Both the position numbers and the translations under genes were made by a program. A stretch of 36,226 nucleotides of DNA from JBPCNH01 sp051001455 (GTDB lineage: Bacteria; Actinomycetota; CADDZG01; WHSQ01): assembly GCA_051001455.1 (NCBI GenBank), contig JBPCNH010000025.1, positions 1 to 36,226 of the forward strand, in the 5' to 3' direction. Positions 15,278 to 21,701 of the stretch are shown one piece after another. The notes beneath the pieces were generated by a model. That model made no database searches. It was not told where the DNA came from and saw only the letters and a list, made by a program, of their open reading frames with translations. Every line of letters begins with the position of its first letter. Positions within the stretch are counted from its first letter, which is position 1.

Positions 15278-16779
15278 TGCCGTTCGAAGCTCCCGACATC
15301 CAGCTCGCGGGGATCGCACCCGAGATAGCGCTCTGCGCGGCAGCTCTCTTCTTGCTGGTATTCGATGCGTTCGTCGGAGACCGGTGGGACAAGCTGCATC
15401 TTCCGATCATCTCGACGCTGGGGCTTGTCACCGCGTTGTTCTTCTCCATCGTCGTGTGGAGAGATGTCACGGCCGCCGGGCCGAGTTTGCAGTTCGCGGG
15501 GATGATCGCCGTCGACGGGTTCGCAACCTTCGCGAAGATCGCGCTGATCGTCTTCGGTCTACTCAGCCTGTGGCTCGGCCACGAATACCTGAGGCGAGAG
15601 AAGCTCGACGAGCCAGAGTTCTACGCGCTGACATTGTTCGCCATCGTCGGGATGATGCTGATGGCGTCGTCGGCGGACCTCATCATGATGTTCATCGCGC
15701 TCGAGACCTTCTCGCTGGCGTTGTACGTGCTCGTCGGGTTCAGGCGCCGGGTGCTCGCCAGCCAGGAAGGGGCGATGAAGTATTTCTTGCTCGGCTCTTT
15801 CTCGTCGGCTTTCTTCCTGCTCGGCATCGCGCTCGCCTACGGCGCGACGGGATCGACGAACCTGTACGGCGTGCCGGGCTCGGGTAACGATGCGGGACTC
15901 GCTCAAGCGATCGCCTCGTCCTCTCCCGGTGATCTAACCCTCCTGGTGTTGGCCTCCGGGTTCCTCATAGTGGGACTCGGGTTCAAGGTTGCCGCCGTGC
16001 CGTTCCACATGTGGACACCCGATGCCTACCAGGGCGCCCCGTCCCCGGTTACCGGATTCATGGCCGCCGGCTCCAAGCTGGCCGGGTTCGCTGCCGCGCT
16101 GAGACTCCTCGACGTGAGTCTCTTCTCGCTGCGTGCCGACTGGCGTCCGTTGGTGATCGGGATCGCGGTAGCGACGATGCTGCTCGGCTCGATCTTCGCG
16201 GTGGTCCAGGAGGACGTGAAGCGCATCCTGGCCTATTCGTCGATCGCACACGCCGGTTTCCTGTTGACGGGCATCGTTGCCGCCAACGACAAGGGGATCT
16301 CGGGCTCTCTCTTCTACCTCGCTACCTATGGCTTGACGGTGATCGGTGCTTTCGCTCTGGTCGCGATCGTCGGCGGCGCCGGCGAGCGTCGCACCCGGCT
16401 CGTCGATTACAAGGGACTCTTCTACGAGCGTCCGCTGCTGGCCGGGGCGCTGAGCCTCTTCCTATTGTCGCTGGCAGGGGTACCGCTGACGTCGGGCTTC
16501 GTCGGCAAGCTGGTGGTATTCGGTGCGGCGATCGAGGCCGGCTACACGGGGTTGGTGGTGATCGGGATGGTCGCCAGCGCGATCGCAGCGTTCTTCTATC
16601 TGCGCATCATGGTGGTCATGTACATGGAGGACAGGGACACGGTCGCCCCCCGCATAGAGATAGGCCGCACCGCGGGGACGGTGGTGGCCCTGACCGCGCT
16701 TGCAACCCTGGTCTTCGGGCTGGCTTGGAGCCCGCTGATAGAAGCAGCCCAGCGAGCCACGATCTTCTTCGCCAACTAA
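15277..16779 (+). CDS. nuoN: NADH-quinone oxidoreductase subunit N (operon 1)
   Basis: This is a 500-residue ND2-type antiporter-like subunit. Conserved features are the Glu in FIALETFSLALYVLVGF and the Lys in GFKVAAVPFHMWTPDAYQGA, with SSIAHAGFLL later. About 14 transmembrane helices are expected. The start ATG 15277 shares one base with the nuoM stop (TGATG). It is the last gene of operon 1; a strong terminator follows with no gap. Confidence 0.95.
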   Translation: MPFEAPDIQLAGIAPEIALCAAALFLLVFDAFVGDRWDKLHLPIISTLGLVTALFFSIVVWRDVTAAGPSLQFAGMIAVDGFATFAKIALIVFGLLSLWLGHEYLRREKLDEPEFYALTLFAIVGMMLMASSADLIMMFIALETFSLALYVLVGFRRRVLASQEGAMKYFLLGSFSSAFFLLGIALAYGATGSTNLYGVPGSGNDAGLAQAIASSSPGDLTLLVLASGFLIVGLGFKVAAVPFHMWTPDAYQGAPSPVTGFMAAGSKLAGFAAALRLLDVSLFSLRADWRPLVIGIAVATMLLGSIFAVVQEDVKRILAYSSIAHAGFLLTGIVAANDKGISGSLFYLATYGLTVIGAFALVAIVGGAGERRTRLVDYKGLFYERPLLAGALSLFLLSLAGVPLTSGFVGKLVVFGAAIEAGYTGLVVIGMVASAIAAFFYLRIMVVMYMEDRDTVAPRIEIGRTAGTVVALTALATLVFGLAWSPLIEAAQRATIFFAN

Positions 16780-16839
16780 CCCAAATCTTCAAATCTCTCC
16801 CCCTTTTAGGTGGGGGAATTTGAAGATTTGGGCTGTTTT
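16780..16839 (+). terminator. Strong hairpin terminator closing nuo operon 1
   Basis: A perfect 15-base stem (CCCAAATCTTCAAAT 16780-16794 with 16818-16832) encloses a second stem (16798-16803 with 16812-16817). CTGTTTTA (16833-16840) follows. It begins at the base after the nuoN stop codon. The stem is unusually A+T-rich for this genome. It sits between convergent genes, so it may also stop transcription arriving on the minus strand, although there is no T-run on that side. Confidence 0.85.
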
Positions 16840-17515
16840 AGGGGCGCGCCGTTTCGTCCACCGCCCGCAGGATCACGAACAGCTGAGCCAGCGCGATCGA
16901 GCCGACCATCGAGACGGCGACCGAGGCGAGGATGATGCCGGTCCAGGCGATCCCGAGATCGGCGGCGAGGCCTGTGGCATCGCCCGCAGTCGTCAGGATC
17001 GTAGGAGCCATCAGGAAGAGGGTGACGATCAGTCCGACCTGCCACCGGGCCGGCTTGGACAGCTGCAGGCTCCGCCGCACGGCGTCTACGGGCCCAAGGC
17101 GCTCGAGCGCCGCGGCGGTGGGGGCGAGCCCCACGAAGGCCGCGACGAAGGCGGCGCCGACAAGGAAAGCGACCAAACCGAGCACGATCAGGAGCGCGGC
17201 TAAGAGGCTCGTGACGAAGTAGCGGAGGAAAAGCTGCCGCCGCAACGCTTCTTTCACCCACACGTCGGCGCTGGGAGCGGGATCGGGGTCTGCTGCCGCC
17301 AGAACGACGGCGATCTGGATGAAGGTCCCCACGACCAGCAGGAGGATCGAGGCCGTAGTGCTGAAGCCGTCGGGGGCGGACGAGCCGAAGCTCGTCGAGA
17401 CGATCGTGAGGAACATCGTCAACGCCAGCAGCATAAGGAACGGCCCCTGAGGGACCCGGCGCGCCGCGGAGACCACGAGTGCGCCGGTCCCGGGAGGACG
17501 TACTCGCTCTGCCAT
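16838..17515 (-). CDS. Polytopic membrane protein, GPDPase membrane-domain-like
   Basis: This 225-residue protein is almost entirely hydrophobic, with about six predicted membrane segments. The element LERLGPVDAVRRSLQLSKP, followed by a hydrophobic helix, resembles the repeated motif of glycerophosphodiester-phosphodiesterase membrane-domain and related DUF families; that assignment is tentative and no catalytic domain is present. The start chosen is ATG 17515, because TAGCAT lies 7 bases upstream as a possible leaderless -10 box; the frame stays open to 17659 with a non-hydrophobic, Arg-rich stretch. It separates the two nuo operons on the opposite strand, and no link to complex I is evident. 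Confidence 0.65.
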   Translation of the reverse strand: MAERVRPPGTGALVVSAARRVPQGPFLMLLALTMFLTIVSTSFGSSAPDGFSTTASILLLVVGTFIQIAVVLAAADPDPAPSADVWVKEALRRQLFLRYFVTSLLAALLIVLGLVAFLVGAAFVAAFVGLAPTAAALERLGPVDAVRRSLQLSKPARWQVGLIVTLFLMAPTILTTAGDATGLAADLGIAWTGIILASVAVSMVGSIALAQLFVILRAVDETARP

Positions 17516-17522
17516 GGCGCCG

Positions 17523-17528
17523 ATGCTA
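17523..17528 (-). promoter_or_regulatory. Candidate leaderless -10 box
   Basis: Read on the minus strand this is TAGCAT, ending 7 bases before the ATG at 17515. This spacing would start transcription at or next to the start codon, and there is no ribosome binding site. No good -35 box is evident. Confidence 0.4.
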
Positions 17529-17764
17529 GTCGAGGTCCTCGGTCGGCTTCGTTGACTCTGTCGGTCGGCGCGCCGGATCTCGCCCGCGACGGCAGCTCTG
17601 AGGGAGGGCAAGACGTGCCCGAAGGCTTCACGAACGAACGCACAAGCTCCGAGCGCCACGTAGCTGCGTGATAGTTTTTGGCCGGTTTACCAGGGCATTC
17701 GGCGCCTACAGCGCATCTGCCGGGGCCTCATCTTTAGCGTCGGACATAAGCGAAAGAGCAGAGC

Positions 17765-18133
17765 TTGCCTGAGGGTTACTTCGGTCAGTACATCACCATT
17801 GGCGTGTTCGCCGTCGTGGCGGTCGTCTTGGTCAGTGGCACCCTTGGACTTTCGAAACTCCTGCGCCCCGATGTGCCCCAGCGCGACAAGCTCACCACCT
17901 ACGAGTCGGGGATCGACCCCATCGGTGTCGGCTGGAACCAGACGAGCGTCCGCTATTACATCTTTGCCCTGCTCTTCGTGATCTTCGACATCGAGGCGAT
18001 CTTCCTGTTCCCTTGGGCGGTCGTCTTCAAGGACCTCGGAACCACGGCATTCGTCGAGATGGTCGTATTCATCGGCATCCTGGCGCTGGCGCTCCTCTAT
18101 GCGATCAAGAAGAAGGTGCTCGAATGGCTGTGA
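17765..18133 (+). CDS. nuoA: NADH-quinone oxidoreductase-type subunit A (operon 2)
   Basis: This 122-residue NuoA paralogue has three membrane helices and the motif LLFVIFDIEAIFLFPWAVVF with the conserved Asp and Glu. The loop motif reads TYESGIDPIG, with Ser where operon 1 has Cys (YECG). The start is TTG 17765; no strong Shine-Dalgarno sequence precedes it. About 250 bases upstream (17516-17764) I see neither a clear promoter nor a Rex-like palindrome. It opens an 11-gene operon lacking nuoE, nuoF and nuoG. Confidence 0.92.
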   Translation: MPEGYFGQYITIGVFAVVAVVLVSGTLGLSKLLRPDVPQRDKLTTYESGIDPIGVGWNQTSVRYYIFALLFVIFDIEAIFLFPWAVVFKDLGTTAFVEMVVFIGILALALLYAIKKKVLEWL

Positions 18134-18654
18134 TCGAGAAGGTCTCGCTCCCGGGACCCGTCAATTTCCTGCTGAACTGGAGCCGCAAGTATTCGCTGTG
18201 GATGATGCAGTTCGGCCTCGCCTGCTGCGGTATCGAGATGGGCGCCGCCATCGCCAGCAAGTTCGACATCATCCGTTTCGGAGTCATCCCCTTCCCGGCG
18301 TCGCCTCGTCAAGCCGACCTGCTGGTGGTCGCCGGTACCGTGACCGACAAGATGGCCGCGCCGATCAAGCGTGTGTACGACCAGATGCCCGAGCCGAAAT
18401 ACGTGATCTCGATGGGATCGTGTGCGAACTGCGGAGGGCCGTACTGGGATTCGTATTCGGTCACCAAGGGCGTCGACCAGATCATCCCCGTCGATGTGTA
18501 CGTGCCGGGCTGCCCGCCGCGCCCCGAGGCATTGCTGCAGGGCGTCATCCGCCTGCAGGAGAAGATCGCTAACGAGGATCCCAAGACCCGCTGGCGCGGC
18601 CACGAGATAGAGATCCCGCACATCCCCGAGACCGGGCTAGCGGGAGGCATCTAG
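18124..18654 (+). CDS. nuoB: NADH-quinone oxidoreductase-type subunit B (operon 2)
   Basis: This is a 176-residue N2-cluster subunit. The ligands are intact: Cys34-Cys35 in FGLACCGIEMG, one in SMGSCANCGGPYWDS and one in VYVPGCPPRPEA. An additional Cys in SCANCGG is absent from NuoB of operon 1. The start ATG 18124 overlaps nuoA2 by 10 bases; the open frame upstream is shadow. The SCANCGG form is common in many NuoB proteins, so I treat it as a paralogue difference rather than an oddity. Confidence 0.95.
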   Translation: MAVIEKVSLPGPVNFLLNWSRKYSLWMMQFGLACCGIEMGAAIASKFDIIRFGVIPFPASPRQADLLVVAGTVTDKMAAPIKRVYDQMPEPKYVISMGSCANCGGPYWDSYSVTKGVDQIIPVDVYVPGCPPRPEALLQGVIRLQEKIANEDPKTRWRGHEIEIPHIPETGLAGGI

Positions 18655-19221
18655 TTGCCTTACGTGGAGCGAGTGGTGGGAGACGATGCGCTCGAGCGCG
18701 TGCAGGACGAGCTCGGCGATCTCATCACCGAGCCGACGATCCAACACGGCCACGTACACATCAATTGTGCTCCCGCGAACCTCGTCGAGGTCGCGACGCG
18801 CCTCCGCGACGGCGACAAGACCCGATGCCGGTTCTTCGGATTCATAGGCGGTATCGACTGGTCCGAGTACGGCGACGAGGACAACGACGAGCACAAGGAG
18901 CGGCGCGCCACCCCCTTCGAGGTGCTGGTCCAGCTCTACTCGCCCGACTTCACCATCACCGTGAACATCCACGTGCCGCTCGAGGGTGACAAGCCCTCGT
19001 GCCCCTCGTTAACCGGGGTCTTCGGCGGCGCGAACTGGACCGAACGTGAGACCCACGAGATGTTCGGCATCACCTTCCCGGGTCATCCCGGGCTCGTCAG
19101 TCTCTACCTGCCGGAAGACTTCGAAGGTCATCCCCTGCTCAAGTCCTTCAAGCTCCCCACCCGCATCGTCAAGCCGTGGCCGGGTGCGAAGGATCCCGAG
19201 GAAGCGGCGGGGGGTAGATGA
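18655..19221 (+). CDS. nuoC: NADH-quinone oxidoreductase-type subunit C (operon 2)
   Basis: This 188-residue NuoC paralogue starts with TTG 18655, immediately after the nuoB2 stop. The C-terminal signature WTERETHEMFGITFPGHPG and PEDFEGHPLLKSFKLPTR is clear. The N-terminal half is acidic, including a run DEDNDEHKERR around residues 76-86. The tail ends in EEAAGGR and overlaps nuoD2 by four bases. Confidence 0.93.
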   Translation: MPYVERVVGDDALERVQDELGDLITEPTIQHGHVHINCAPANLVEVATRLRDGDKTRCRFFGFIGGIDWSEYGDEDNDEHKERRATPFEVLVQLYSPDFTITVNIHVPLEGDKPSCPSLTGVFGGANWTERETHEMFGITFPGHPGLVSLYLPEDFEGHPLLKSFKLPTRIVKPWPGAKDPEEAAGGR

Positions 19222-20378
19222 GCGTTACCGAAGGGCCGGTTACCGACCCGCAGGAATTAGCCGAGCAGGTCTCGCGCGGCCGTCTCCAAACCGAGACGAT
19301 GGTCCTGAACGTCGGTCCGCAGCATCCCGCTACCCACGGAGTGTTCCGGCTGCTCGCCACGATCGACGGCGAGGTGCTGGTCGACGCACAACCGGTGATC
19401 GGTTACATGCACCGCGGCAAAGAGAAACTCGTCGAGGCGCGTGACTACCGTCAGATCACGAACCTCTTGTCACGCATGGACTGGCTCTCGAACATCCAGA
19501 ACGAACTTCCTCTGTGGATGGCGGTCGAGCGGATGATGGAGATCGAGGTCCCGCCGCGCGCCCAGTACCTGCGCACGATCATGGCCGAGCTCAACCGCAT
19601 CCTCAATCACCTGATGTTCTTCGCCTCCTTCGGGGCCGAGCTCGGAGCGATCACTCCGACGTTCTACGCGTTTCGCGAGCGCGAGGACATCCAGGCCGCG
19701 ATGGAGCAGGCGACCGGGGGACGTCTCCACTTCGGGTTCCTGCGTGCGGGTGGACTGAAGGAAGACATGCCGCTCGGCTTCTTCGAGCAGACGCTTGCCG
19801 CCGTGCGCCAAGTGATAGCGCGCATGGACGACTACTACAACCTCCTGATCGGCAACGAGATCTTCAAGCAGCGCACGATCGGCGTCGGCGTGCTCGACAA
19901 GGAGGTCGCATACAGCTACGGCGTCTCCGGTCCGATCGCGCGCGGATCGGGGATCTCCATGGACGTGCGTAAAGACGAGCCCTACCTCGTTTACGACCAG
20001 CTCGACTTCGACGTACCGGTAGGCGCCAACGGCGACTGCTTCGACCGGTTCTGGGTGCTGCTCCACGAGGTCTACGAATCGGCTCGCATCGTGGAGCAGT
20101 GCATCGAAGCCCTGCCGGGTGGCCCCGTCCTCGGCAAGGTGCCCCGCACGATCCAGGCGCCGGAGGGCCAGATCCTGGCCCGCCACGAGAACTCGCTGGG
20201 CGAGCTGGCCTACTACCTCATCTCCGACGGCGACAAGAGGCCGTACCGCCTCAAGCTCCGCACGCCCTCATTCCACAACGTCTCCGCGTTGCCGGTGGTG
20301 CTGAAGGGCACGTACGTGTCCGACATGATCGCGATCCTCGGTTCGTTCTTCTTCGTCCTAGGAGACATCGACCGATGA
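19218..20378 (+). CDS. nuoD: NADH-quinone oxidoreductase-type subunit D with Trp at the quinone Tyr position (operon 2)
   Basis: This is a 386-residue 49 kDa-type subunit. His40 in GPQHPATHGVFR matches the quinone-contact His. The conserved Tyr 49 residues further on (Tyr92 in NuoD1, RMDYLG) is Trp89 here, in LSRMDWLSNIQNE; the codon is TGG at 19482-19484. The rest of the fold, including SDGDKRPYRLKLRTPSF and the terminal GDIDR, looks intact. The substitution suggests altered quinone binding rather than a dead gene. The start ATG 19218 overlaps nuoC2. It is followed by a 306-base gap in an otherwise gap-free operon. Confidence 0.94.
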   Translation: MSVTEGPVTDPQELAEQVSRGRLQTETMVLNVGPQHPATHGVFRLLATIDGEVLVDAQPVIGYMHRGKEKLVEARDYRQITNLLSRMDWLSNIQNELPLWMAVERMMEIEVPPRAQYLRTIMAELNRILNHLMFFASFGAELGAITPTFYAFREREDIQAAMEQATGGRLHFGFLRAGGLKEDMPLGFFEQTLAAVRQVIARMDDYYNLLIGNEIFKQRTIGVGVLDKEVAYSYGVSGPIARGSGISMDVRKDEPYLVYDQLDFDVPVGANGDCFDRFWVLLHEVYESARIVEQCIEALPGGPVLGKVPRTIQAPEGQILARHENSLGELAYYLISDGDKRPYRLKLRTPSFHNVSALPVVLKGTYVSDMIAILGSFFFVLGDIDR

Positions 20379-20684
20379 CCCGAGTTCTCGCAACGCGCAC
20401 ATGTGACCGCGGTACCGCCTTCCGGGGCGACTTCCGGCAGCAGAGGCCCCGGAGCGGGAGCGGTCGGGCAGCGGGATGCGCCCCCGAAGCGGGAACGGTC
20501 GCGGGCGGCAGCGGTACCGCCTTCCGGGGCCGGCCCCACTCACTGCGCTCAACCAAACAAGAACCCAGGCATCGCTCCGGAGTGGAACCGGCCCCTCACG
20601 GCTATTCAAATAGCGGGAGCGGTCGGGCAGCCGGAGCGGGCTGCGCCCCGGAGCGGAAGCGGTCGAGGCGCGGGGAGGTACTCG
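20379..20684. repeat. Repeat island between nuoD2 and nuoH2
   Basis: This 306-base non-coding stretch sits inside operon 2. It holds the hairpin repeat copy C (20520-20601), GGTACCGCCTTCCGGGGC-like segments starting at 20411 and 20513, and an 18-base direct repeat (GCGGGAGCGGTCGGGCAG at 20454-20471 and 20613-20630). It also holds four copies of AGCGG(G)A(A/G)CGGTCG (20453, 20488, 20612, 20652) and a palindrome GCTATT-CA-AATAGC (20601-20614). The nuoH2 frame runs open through it back to 20403, but the translation is low-complexity and unlike NuoH. I found no remnant of nuoE, nuoF or nuoG. Confidence 0.8.
20520..20601. repeat. Hairpin repeat, copy C
   Basis: The stem 536-541/580-585 and 526-533/588-595 (add 20000) is separated by the same CC/AA internal loop as copy B at 87-168, with two base pairs at the foot (20520/20601 and 20521/20600). 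The loop keeps CAAACAAGAACCCAGGCATC. Relative to copy B, two stem pairs differ by compensating changes. It lies 84 bases before the nuoH2 start. Confidence 0.8.
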
Positions 20685-21701
20685 GTGCCTGATTTCGATC
20701 TGAGCGCGTGGCAGATATTGCTCGTGAAGGTCGTCATCATCCTGGCGGTGGTGCCGGCGTTGACGCTTGTCGCCGGTTACGCGGAGCACAAGGTGATGGC
20801 TCACCTCCAGCACCGTCTCGGCCCCATGTATCCCGGCGGCTTCCACGGCTGGGCGATCCTGCTCGCCGACGGGCTGAAGTTCATCTACAAGGAAGACATC
20901 ATCCCGGACAACGCCGACAAGCGGGTGTTCTCTCTCGCTCCGCTGGCGATCTTCGTTCCGGCGGTGCTGGTCTATCTCGTGATCCCGGTGGACCGGAACC
21001 TGATCATCGAGGACCTCGACATCGGCCTCTTCTACCTCCTGGCGGTGTCTTCTGTCGGAACGATCGGTGTGTTGATGGCGGGGTGGTCGAGTGCCAACAA
21101 GTACTCGCTGATCGGCGCGCTGCGCGCCGCCGCCCAGCTGATCGCCTACGAGCTGCCCATCGTTCTATCGGCCGCGGTCATCGCCATGCTCGCCGGATCG
21201 TTGTCGCTCGTCAGCATCGTGGACGCGCAGGACTGGCCCTTCATCTTGTGGCCGCCGGGCATCGGTTTCATCGCGTTCCTGATCTTCATGATGGCCGGGG
21301 TTGCAGAGCTGACCCGGCCTCCCTTCGACATGCCGGTGGCGGAGTCCGAGATCATCTCTGGTGCATTCACCGAATACTCGGGCATGCGATTCATCTTCAG
21401 TTTCTTCTTCCCCGAGGTCGCAAACATGGTGGCTTTCGCCGCGATCGGGACGACCTTGTTCCTCGGTGGCTTCAACCCGATCATCCCGTGGAGCCCGCTG
21501 GAGGCGATCCCCGGGTTCATCTGGTTCACGGGCAAGACCGCGGTGATGCTGTTCCTGTTCCTGTGGGTGCGCCCGACCTTCCCGCGCTTGCGTGAGGATC
21601 AGCTTCAGCAGTTCGCGTGGAAGATCCTGATCCCCGTGTCCCTCGGCCTGATCCTTGCAGCCGGAGCATGGGTTCTCTACGCACCGGAGGCGCTCAAGTA
21701 A
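20685..21701 (+). CDS. nuoH: NADH-quinone oxidoreductase-type subunit H (operon 2)
   Basis: This 338-residue ND1-type subunit has signatures HRLGPMYPGGFHGWAILLAD and AELTRPPFDMPVAESEIISG, with about eight membrane helices. The start is GTG 20685, set by GGGGAGGT (20672-20679) five bases upstream and by homology beginning at once; the 94 further in-frame codons upstream translate the repeat island. It is preceded by the only large gap in operon 2, so its expression may depend on read-through across the hairpins or on an internal promoter. Confidence 0.93.
   Translation: MPDFDLSAWQILLVKVVIILAVVPALTLVAGYAEHKVMAHLQHRLGPMYPGGFHGWAILLADGLKFIYKEDIIPDNADKRVFSLAPLAIFVPAVLVYLVIPVDRNLIIEDLDIGLFYLLAVSSVGTIGVLMAGWSSANKYSLIGALRAAAQLIAYELPIVLSAAVIAMLAGSLSLVSIVDAQDWPFILWPPGIGFIAFLIFMMAGVAELTRPPFDMPVAESEIISGAFTEYSGMRFIFSFFFPEVANMVAFAAIGTTLFLGGFNPIIPWSPLEAIPGFIWFTGKTAVMLFLFLWVRPTFPRLREDQLQQFAWKILIPVSLGLILAAGAWVLYAPEALK

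Noticed and set aside
17516..17764. A Rex operator in front of operon 2
   Set aside because: No GTGAA/TTCAC palindrome is present; GTGATAGTTTTTGG near 17667 lacks the second half-site.
20403..20684. A longer NuoH2 with 94 extra N-terminal residues
   Set aside because: These codons translate the repeat island. The ribosome binding site GGGGAGGT and the family start both support GTG 20685.
20379..20684. CRISPR array
   Set aside because: Repeats are few, of unequal spacing and imperfect, with no unique spacers of regular length and no cas genes.
20379..20684. Remnants of nuoE, nuoF or nuoG
   Set aside because: No Cys-cluster or FMN-binding motif of these subunits can be read in any frame of the gap.
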